From: Brenneria rubrifaciens
GTDB taxonomy: Bacteria; Pseudomonadota; Gammaproteobacteria; Enterobacterales; Enterobacteriaceae
Assembly (NCBI RefSeq): GCF_005484945.1
Contig: NZ_CP034035.1
Location: forward strand, 2,604,001-2,668,000
DNA: 64,000 nt
Reading direction: 5' to 3'
The translations under genes were made by a program, and so were the position numbers. Numbering within the stretch: the first letter of the stretch is position 1; the number at the start of each line of letters is the position of its first letter. Positions 58,306 to 64,000 of this stretch are shown one piece after another. The notes below the pieces were generated by a model. It was not told the DNA's origin. It made no database searches and saw only the letters and a program-made list of their open reading frames with translations.

Positions 58306-58581
58306 TTATTCGGGTTCATTATGTTGACAACAGGGACACATCTGTATTTCAGACACCAGCATAGACGTAATCCCGGCAGAATCCCATTCGACCCTTACAG
58401 GTTGCCCCTGAGACGGTGAATGATGCAGATATTTACTGACTGGGGTTTCCGTCATGCCGGTGATCACTTCCGTGGCGATCAGTGTATCTCCGACAAAAAT
58501 TCGGGCGGTGGCCAGCGATGCAACCCGCCGGTCCCCAGACTGCTGGTATAAATAATTAACGGTTAATTTGATACTGCTCAT
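58306..58581 (-). CDS. Small conserved-looking protein upstream of yedI
   Basis: 91 residues. Beta-rich sequence ([51 protein letters not shown]) that faintly recalls the SoxZ-type immunoglobulin-like fold, ending in a CPCC motif ([12 protein letters not shown]). I do not recognise a family with confidence; the SoxZ resemblance is weak. No good ribosome-binding site is seen. Its position 11 bases before yedI on the same strand supports it being real. Confidence 0.5.
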   Translation of the reverse strand: MSSIKLTVNYLYQQSGDRRVASLATARIFVGDTLIATEVITGMTETPVSKYLHHSPSQGQPVRVEWDSAGITSMLVSEIQMCPCCQHNEPE

Positions 58582-59122
58582 GATGTTACAGGTGTTCGAT
58601 ATAGAAATAGGAATTCAGTGTAACCTGTTAGATGGGGGTTGTGGAGTGAAAGCCAATCAGAGGACAAGACAAGCACCAGTAACGCAATGAAAAAATCATT
58701 TTTATAGGTAAGCACGTTATTCCATCCCCATGCCGTGTCAACACTGTGGCTGAAAATACTTTGGTCATACTTACATTTAGCCTGTCAAAAAGTTAGATAC
58801 CTAATTAATACAGATAGGCTCAATGCATTGTTAGCAATAAAAAAATTTAAACTTATGCATTTTAGATATTAATGAAAAAAATAGATTGGCCGATTTAACT
58901 TACTGGAACGTATTTTTAAGGTCATTCCATCTGTCACAATTATGTCTTTGCCGGGTCTGTCTGGACACCGGGAAAGGGGCTGTATTTCCTGCAATGGACT
59001 CATTACCGCCGCCAGTTAATAAAAAATGGTTTATTTCAATCAATTGGATTCGTTATATTGAAGTAATTCATCGGCTTGAAACTGTCGACATAAAAAAATA
59101 GCGATATGAAGGAGTTAATATT
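58582..59122. other. AT-rich intergenic region
   Basis: 540 bases. A 71-codon plus frame (58886-59101) lacks a ribosome-binding site and coding character. A loosely hrp-box-like element is at 58905-58930. Otherwise nothing definite; the end holds GAAGGAG at 59108-59114 for the next gene. Confidence 0.4.
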
Positions 59123-59677
59123 GTGGTTATTCCAGATATTCAGTCCCTGAATGTAAATCTCCATTCTAATGTACCCACGGTGGGTGTTGCCACGAATGCG
59201 GATGCGGTCACTGCCATCAGCACAGGCAATAAAACTGACACATCAACGACAAACTCTGACTCATCATCCCCCTCAATGACACCAAACAACAGCACTAAGG
59301 TCACGCTGTCGTCCGATAAAAAACGTGCGGTTGATCACGAGCGTGAAGAGAAAAAAGCACCTGAAGATCATCAGGAAGAGCAGCAGAATGACGCCGCCGA
59401 CTACACGCTTACCATGACAGGGATTCCCCTGTACGACGGTAAACTGATTTCCGTGGTTAAATATCCTGACGGGCAATCCGAAATGTTTGATGCTTTCACT
59501 GGAAAACGGATAACTCAGGAAGATCTCGCTTTATTAAGTTTCCTACAGGGGCCGGGTAAAGAGCGGGTATTAACTTTTGATAGCACAATGTCATACAGCA
59601 ATATGTCTGCCGCCGAAGTCTATCAGCAAATTCAGGAAATGCTGCATAACGGTACTGGTAATAACGGATCACTTTAA
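59123..59677 (+). CDS. Unknown Cys-free protein with low-complexity N-terminus
   Basis: 184 residues from a GTG at 59123 with GAAGGAG eight bases upstream. Residues 1-90 are Ser/Thr/Asn/Asp-rich and then charged (TDTSTTNSDSSSPSMTPNN, EREEKKAPEDHQEEQQ), probably disordered; residues 90-184 look folded (YTLTMTGIPLYDGKLISVVK, MFDAFTGKRITQEDLALLSF). No cysteine, no signal peptide, no transmembrane segment. I do not recognise a family. The composition is like some type III or otherwise secreted proteins of plant pathogens, but this is a guess. Lone gene, no partner. Confidence 0.7.
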   Translation: MVIPDIQSLNVNLHSNVPTVGVATNADAVTAISTGNKTDTSTTNSDSSSPSMTPNNSTKVTLSSDKKRAVDHEREEKKAPEDHQEEQQNDAADYTLTMTGIPLYDGKLISVVKYPDGQSEMFDAFTGKRITQEDLALLSFLQGPGKERVLTFDSTMSYSNMSAAEVYQQIQEMLHNGTGNNGSL

Positions 59678-59899
59678 AATTAGAATAATATAACTAAGAT
59701 ACACTGTTATCGTTATGACGATTCTTTATCCTTCGATTAAAAATAGAATTTATCGTTAATAGTCAGGAAATTAACAGGCTGCCATTAAGTTTTATTGATT
59801 AACCGACTGCACAAAGAACCGTATTCTGAATCCCTGTGACCTTGCCGTTACGCAAGGCCAATAGATCTGCAAAATATCCGACAGGTATTAAACGCAAAA

Positions 59900-61282
59900 T
59901 TATTTCAACAACCTGACTTTGCAGCTTTTCCCTTTTATCTTACCCTGCTGAAGTTGATGCAGCGCCCGCTTCGCGCTGGCTTTGCGGATAGCGACGTAGG
60001 CATGCATGGGAAACATATCAATTTTGCCGACTTCCGCCGCGGTTAAACCTGCCTCACCGGTCAACGCCCCCAGAATATCGCCAGGGCGAATTTTGGCTTT
60101 ACGCCCTCCGTCGATACACAGCGTCATCATCTCTGGCGCCAGTTCAGCGACGCCGCTGCGACTGATTTCTGTCGTTGATGCCCAATTGATGGGTATACCC
60201 AGATAATCTTCAAGCAGATGAGCGCGGCTCATCTCCTGCGGTACACACAAACTGACGGCCAGCCCTTGCATGCCCGCTCTCCCGGTTCGACCAATGCGGT
60301 GTACGTGCACTTCGGGATCGAAGGCCAGCTCGAAATTCACCACCAGTTCCAGCTCTTTAATATCCAAACCGCGGGCGGCCACATCGGTCGCAACCAGCAC
60401 GCGGCAACTGCGATGAGAAAAACGCACCAATACCTGATCGCGATCGCGTTGCTCCAGATCGCCATGCAGCGCCAACACACTGATGCCCCGCGAATCCAAC
60501 GCATCGAATACGCTCTGGCAATCACGCTTCGTGTTACAGAACACTACGCAGGATGCTGGCTGGTAGTGGCTCAGAATGGCCATCAGCAGCGGTAAACGCT
60601 GCTCTTTCGTGGTTTCATAAAAACGCTGTTCGATTGCTGGTTCAGCATTCTCATCCACCACGTCGACGCTCAACGGCTGACGTTGAACCCGGGCGCTAAT
60701 CTGTTCGATCTCATTCGGATAGGTGGCGGAAAACAGCAATGTCTGACGATCCGTAGGCGCATAGCCGATCACTTCATCAATCGCGTCCGTAAATCCCATA
60801 TCCAGCATGCGGTCAGCTTCATCCAGCACCAGTACTTTCAGCGCGTCAAGCGACAGAGAATGCTTGCGCAGATGATCCTGAATGCGTCCCGGCGTTCCCA
60901 CCACGATGTGCGGCGCATGAACCAGCGAATCCAACTGGTGCCCCATGGGGTGGCCGCCACATAGCGTAAGGATCTTGATATTCTGCGCAAAACGCGCCAG
61001 ACGGCGCAGTTCTTTGCTGACCTGATCGGCCAATTCACGCGTCGGACACAGCACCAGCGCCTGAGTGACAAATTCCTCGACAACAATCTGATTGAGTAGA
61101 CCGATACCGAAAGCAGCCGTTTTGCCACTGCCGGTCTTCGCCCTGGCGCGCACATCGGCGCCGCACAGGATAGCCGGTAACGTCGCGGCCTGAACCGGGG
61201 TCATTGCGGTATAGCCCAGTTCATTGAGATTGAATAACTGCTCGGCCGGCAGAGCAAGGGAAGAAAAAGAAGTTGTACTCAC
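59900..61282 (-). CDS. dbpA: ATP-dependent RNA helicase DbpA
   Basis: 460 residues from the GTG at 61282 (MSTTSFSSLALP after conversion); a TTG seven codons earlier is unlikely. DEAD-box helicase acting on helix 92 of 23S rRNA in 50S assembly. Motifs in order: Q motif GYTAMTPVQAATLP, I ARAKTGSGKTAAFG, II VLDEADRMLDMGF, III FSATYP, VI HRIGRTGRAG. The C-terminal RNA-recognition domain (about the last 75 residues, KIRPGDILGALTGEAGL to GKSCKVRLLK) identifies DbpA. E. coli residues are conserved throughout. Confidence 0.96.
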   Translation of the reverse strand: MSTTSFSSLALPAEQLFNLNELGYTAMTPVQAATLPAILCGADVRARAKTGSGKTAAFGIGLLNQIVVEEFVTQALVLCPTRELADQVSKELRRLARFAQNIKILTLCGGHPMGHQLDSLVHAPHIVVGTPGRIQDHLRKHSLSLDALKVLVLDEADRMLDMGFTDAIDEVIGYAPTDRQTLLFSATYPNEIEQISARVQRQPLSVDVVDENAEPAIEQRFYETTKEQRLPLLMAILSHYQPASCVVFCNTKRDCQSVFDALDSRGISVLALHGDLEQRDRDQVLVRFSHRSCRVLVATDVAARGLDIKELELVVNFELAFDPEVHVHRIGRTGRAGMQGLAVSLCVPQEMSRAHLLEDYLGIPINWASTTEISRSGVAELAPEMMTLCIDGGRKAKIRPGDILGALTGEAGLTAAEVGKIDMFPMHAYVAIRKASAKRALHQLQQGKIKGKSCKVRLLK

Positions 61283-61413
61283 AATAATTACTCTTATTAC
61301 CAACGGTAACGCGACGAAAGGCTACGCCAGTCTCAAGACGGCGCGTGATTTGCCGCAATAATAACAGAGATGGCCGCAGTTGCCCGATTTACCTGGTATT
61401 TAATATACCGAAC

Positions 61414-61914
61414 CTAGCCCGCTGCGGGCAGCTTCAGAAAAGGCAAAATCCGTGGTTGGGCAATGCGCTGATAATCCTGCGTATTTAGAATAACTGAACG
61501 TTCGAGCGATCCGGCATTGAACGCAAGCTCATCAAACCGGACAAATAACAGAGGATCGGCCACCAGCAACAAATCGGGATGAAAGCTAAACGGCGGAATA
61601 GCGCCAAAAACACAGTGTGTTAAATCGTCCACTTCATCCGGGCTGGCCAGCGAAGCGCGTGTTCCCCCGATCCCCCGGGCCAGACGCGATAAATCAGCCT
61701 GTTGGTCAGCGGGTAAAACGGCCAGAATATGCTGACGCACACGGTTTCCTTTTACGTGGCACACCAGCGCGTTGGCCCCCTGTCCCAACGCGGTCCCGCG
61801 CTGCTGCGCCACCTCTTCAGAACGTCCGGCGCTGGCGTGCTTCACTACACGGTAACGGGCCTGCTGCCGGTCCAGGAACGAACATAATTTTCCGAAAACA
61901 TCTACTGATCCCAT
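61414..61914 (-). CDS. yeaK: Mischarged aminoacyl-tRNA deacylase YeaK
   Basis: 166-residue YbaK/ProX-family editing protein. Strong block similarity to E. coli YeaK: RGTALGQGANALVCHVKGN, AVLPADQQADLSRLA, IGGTRASLASPDEVDDLT, CVFGAIPPFSFHPDL, LVADPLLFVRFDELAFNAG. In E. coli it hydrolyses mischarged Ser-/Thr-type aminoacyl-tRNAs in trans. ATG at 61914; 131 bases upstream in transcription from nothing, i.e. a single gene on the minus strand after the unresolved stretch. Confidence 0.92.
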   Translation of the reverse strand: MGSVDVFGKLCSFLDRQQARYRVVKHASAGRSEEVAQQRGTALGQGANALVCHVKGNRVRQHILAVLPADQQADLSRLARGIGGTRASLASPDEVDDLTHCVFGAIPPFSFHPDLLLVADPLLFVRFDELAFNAGSLERSVILNTQDYQRIAQPRILPFLKLPAAG

Positions 61915-62518
61915 ACGGCTCCCTACTGAAAATCATCATAAAAATGGGCTGAAAGCGGCCATAAAATCCCGGTTTCCCCGCATGTTCATCGTACACCTGT
62001 TTTAACCATTTGGCGGCGGTTAGCACTGAACGCTTTTTAATGCTATTTCTGTAAATATAGTGCCATGCCCCTCTTGAATTATCCCCCGCACTCGGCGTAG
62101 ATTGAGCGCCGATCCCGTCATCAATAGTGTTACCTCTGGTGATGACAACGGGGAAGTGTTTTCCCGCTGCAAGATGGCAAACGGCGCGCATTTCTCTTCC
62201 ATAATAAAACGCACAATCGGGATCGTTGCTGGCGTGGTTTCTGCTGGAGAATATATCGGTGAAGTATTTTTTTATGGGTGTCTCATTCTGTCTGGTTGTT
62301 TGGGTGAGTACCTTTATGCTGATGGTGGAATAACCGGTCATTTGCCTGACAGAAGCGAGTTTACTGTAAGGCACGGAAAGAGATATACAGAATAGCAAAC
62401 GTAAAGCAGGCTGGGGGTGATAACACCTTCAGCCTATTTTTATACCCGACGCGCTTTGCCATGAATTCGGCTTTACCAGGAAAGGAATGGTTCAACAGGC
62501 AGATTACCCACGATCACA
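61915..62518. other. Unresolved 0.6-kb stretch between yeaK and outO
   Basis: No gene is assigned. Overlapping open frames run on both strands (minus 61817-62398, minus 62020-62214, plus 62102-62395). The plus frame begins with TTG without a ribosome-binding site but ends 13 bases before a good plus-strand terminator. The minus frame has coding-like composition (GNTIDDGIGAQSTPSAGDNS) but overlaps yeaK by 98 bases. One of these may be a decayed or unrecognised gene. Confidence 0.4.
62408..62444 (+). terminator. Intrinsic terminator, plus orientation
   Basis: AGGCTGGGGGTG and CACCTTCAGCCT pair over 12 positions (two G-U) around ATAA, followed by ATTTTTAT. No recognised plus-strand gene ends here; it may also act weakly on transcripts from outO. 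Confidence 0.7.
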
Positions 62519-63367
62519 TTAAATATCGCCTATCCCATTAAGCACCACACTAATCACCCCGCCTGCCGCAAGCCAGGGACCAAATGCCAGGGGGTGTTCG
62601 GCATTTTCTCGTCGCGCCCAGCGCCATACCATCGTGATAACCAACCCGCTCAATGCGGCGATGAGCACCAAATTGGGTAATGCTCGCCAGCCTAGCCAGC
62701 CGCCCAGTGCCGCCAGCAGTTTAAAATCACCATATCCCAGCGCATCTTTTCCGCTGAGTAGTTTAAATCCCCAGTACAGTAACCAAAGAGAGAGGTAACC
62801 TGCCACCGCGCCGATCACCGCATCACCCAATGAAACAAAAGTGCCCGACAGATTAAAAATCAAGCCCAGCCAAAGTAAAGGCAGCGTCAGCACATCCGGC
62901 AGGAGCAGTGTTTTCGTATCAATCGCCGCCAGCATTAACAGGAATGATAGTAAAATCAGCGCGCCGCCCAGCGCCATGCCCGGCGGCCACAGCAGCCCTG
63001 CGGTCATGAAGATCAACACGGTCAACGTTTCAATCAGTGGATATTGTGCGGAAACAGACTGCTGACAGCATCGGGAGCGTCCGCGTAGCAATAACCAGCT
63101 CAATACCGGAATGTTGTCTCTCACCGCGATGGCATGTTGACAATGCGGACAGCCGGAAGGCGGCCACCAGAGATTATAACGTGGTTCATCAACGGAGAGC
63201 GGCAAACCAAGCTGGGCGCGGGCTTCACGCTGCCAGCGGCGTTCCAGCATGATGGGTAACCGGTAAATCACCACATTCAGAAAACTGCCCACCATCAGAC
63301 CCGTCAGCGCTAATGCCCCCAACCATCCTGCGGGGAATCCCTCGGCAAATGCCACTATCCCATCCAT
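62519..63367 (-). CDS. outO: Type II secretion prepilin peptidase OutO/GspO
   Basis: 282 residues from the ATG at 63367, which has GGGGGA upstream and gives the length usual for OutO (about 283); the open frame runs 53 codons further upstream without similarity. Type IV prepilin leader peptidase and N-methyltransferase for the Out pseudopilins. Leader-peptidase N-terminal domain with CPHCQHAIAVRDNIPVLSWLLLRGRSRCC in parts (four-Cys zinc motif), PLIETLT, and aspartic-protease motifs MLAAIDTKT and GYGDFKLLAALGGWLG. Follows outM with no outN between. Confidence 0.94.
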   Translation of the reverse strand: MDGIVAFAEGFPAGWLGALALTGLMVGSFLNVVIYRLPIMLERRWQREARAQLGLPLSVDEPRYNLWWPPSGCPHCQHAIAVRDNIPVLSWLLLRGRSRCCQQSVSAQYPLIETLTVLIFMTAGLLWPPGMALGGALILLSFLLMLAAIDTKTLLLPDVLTLPLLWLGLIFNLSGTFVSLGDAVIGAVAGYLSLWLLYWGFKLLSGKDALGYGDFKLLAALGGWLGWRALPNLVLIAALSGLVITMVWRWARRENAEHPLAFGPWLAAGGVISVVLNGIGDI

Positions 63368-63557
63368 GCCAATCCCCCGATATATAAATAATGACGTTGA
63401 GTCAACAATGCCCCGTTTTGAACCGACCGCCTCCATACTTTCATAGTCTGCATGATACGCCAATGGATCAGACAAAGGCGCGTTGGCGATTGCGAAACGC
63501 TGCGCAATTATCGTGAAATACGCCACTGAATATTCTTAGATAAACAGCCATAGCGCG

Positions 63558-64000
63558 TTACCCTTCATCCGCCCTCTCCAGCAACAATCTGGTAATATCC
63601 ACGCTGCCGGGGCTTTGCTCCACGGCATCAACGTTCAGCGTCAGAACCCTTACGCCGTTTTTCCGCTCCAGTTCACTCAGCCAGCGAATGAGCACGTTGA
63701 AATCACTGCGCGCCAGCGTCACCGAAACCTGACTGCCCTGCGGTTGCAGCCGAACGACCGTCAGGCCGTAACGCCCCGTACTCTGCGACACCAGAATGGG
63801 CAGGCTGGTGTCACGGCTCTGGACGTCCTGTTGCGTTTGCCCGCCCGGAGGCAATGTCGCAGCCTGCTTTTGCATCCAGTCGACGGTCTGCCGTTCACGG
63901 GAAATGGCGAGTTGCCATTGGCGTTCGCGGATCTGCCAGGGCTGCCATACCGCGTAATACGCCAGACAAAGCAACAACATGCCGGCACAGACCGACAGCA
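63558..64000 (-). CDS. outM: Type II secretion protein OutM/GspM, 5' end beyond window
   Basis: About 147 codons visible; the frame is open to the window edge (LSVCAGMLLLCLAYYAVWQPWQ), and OutM is usually about 160 residues, so roughly the first 15 are missing. Inner-membrane platform subunit with one transmembrane helix near the N-terminus and a periplasmic ferredoxin-like domain (GLTVVRLQPQGSQVSVTLARSDFNVLIRWLSELE in parts). It partners OutL in the secretion system that exports pectinases and cellulases in soft-rot bacteria. The rest of the out operon lies beyond the right edge. Confidence 0.92.
   Translation of the reverse strand, partial: LSVCAGMLLLCLAYYAVWQPWQIRERQWQLAISRERQTVDWMQKQAATLPPGGQTQQDVQSRDTSLPILVSQSTGRYGLTVVRLQPQGSQVSVTLARSDFNVLIRWLSELERKNGVRVLTLNVDAVEQSPGSVDITRLLLERADEG

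Noticed and set aside
58905..58930. Possible HrpL (hrp) box GGAACG-N16-CCAT
   Set aside because: Two mismatches to GGAACC-N15/16-CCACNNA at key positions and about 190 bases from the nearest gene start; too weak to claim.
58886..59101. 71-codon plus frame before the unknown gene at 59123
   Set aside because: No ribosome-binding site, odd composition, and a poor start context.
61817..62398. 193-codon minus frame between yeaK and outO
   Set aside because: It overlaps the start of yeaK by 98 bases and no family is recognised; recorded instead as an unresolved stretch.
1..64000. CRISPR arrays, rRNA genes or a replication origin
   Set aside because: No regularly spaced repeats, rRNA sequence or origin-like element clusters were seen anywhere in the window.

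Overview
The window looks like a chromosome segment from a plant-associated member of the Enterobacterales, most likely family Pectobacteriaceae (Brenneria/Pectobacterium/Dickeya group). The backbone from pta to argW follows the order known from Escherichia coli (pta, yfcD, yfcE, yfcG, folX, yfcH, his transport, ubiX, purF, cvpA, dedD, folC, accD, dedA, truA, usg, pdxB, flk, fabB, mnmC, yfcL, epmC, yfcA, mepA, aroC, prmB, smrB, sixA, fadJI, yfcZ, fadL, mlaA, yfdC, argW). The right edge carries outM-outO of a type II secretion cluster, which points to soft-rot/plant enterobacteria. The genus assignment is inference.

Layout. 1-8.7 kb: the 3' part of pta, an intact 1426-bp IS4 inserted in the pta terminator, yfcD, yfcE, then eat-eutB-eutC (ethanolamine uptake and cleavage) behind a sigma-54-like promoter. 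9-19.3 kb: yfcG, folX, yfcH; hisP and hisJ with no hisQ or hisM between them; ubiX; the PurR-controlled cvpA-purF unit; dedD, folC, accD. 19.5-35 kb: dedA, truA, usg, pdxB, a DMT permease, flk, fabB (FabR- and FadR-like operators), mnmC, yfcL, epmC, yfcA, mepA, aroC, prmB, smrB, sixA. 35.3-45.3 kb: fatty-acid use (fadIJ and fadL, both with FadR sites), yfcZ, mqo, mlaA, yfdC.

45.36-57.1 kb: a genomic island at tRNA-Arg(CCU) (argW). It starts with a truncated P4-type integrase and carries one visibly AT-rich, tightly overlapping 12-gene operon on the minus strand. In transcription order this encodes S-adenosylmethionine decarboxylase (speD-like), a divergent aminopropyltransferase (speE-like), an AGAT/HsvA-type amidinotransferase, a PaaK-like adenylate-forming enzyme, an ATP-grasp ligase, an ABC ATPase with two ABC-2 permeases, a membrane fatty-acid-desaturase-like enzyme, a second (probably circularly permuted) ATP-grasp protein, a small CxxC protein and a GNAT-like protein. 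The set reads as a self-contained pathway that makes decarboxylated SAM, builds an aminopropylated polyamine, amidinates it to a guanidine, joins it to carboxylic or amino acids without an NRPS, and exports the product. It resembles in logic the amidinated-polyamine metabolite phevamine (hsvABC) and the phaseolotoxin cluster, but this gene combination is not one I recognise. It is the strongest candidate here for an undescribed system.

57.1-64 kb: degenerate intergenic DNA, a YedI/DUF808 membrane protein with a small partner, an unknown Cys-free protein with a low-complexity N-terminal half, dbpA, yeaK, an unresolved 0.6-kb stretch, then outO and the 3' part of outM.
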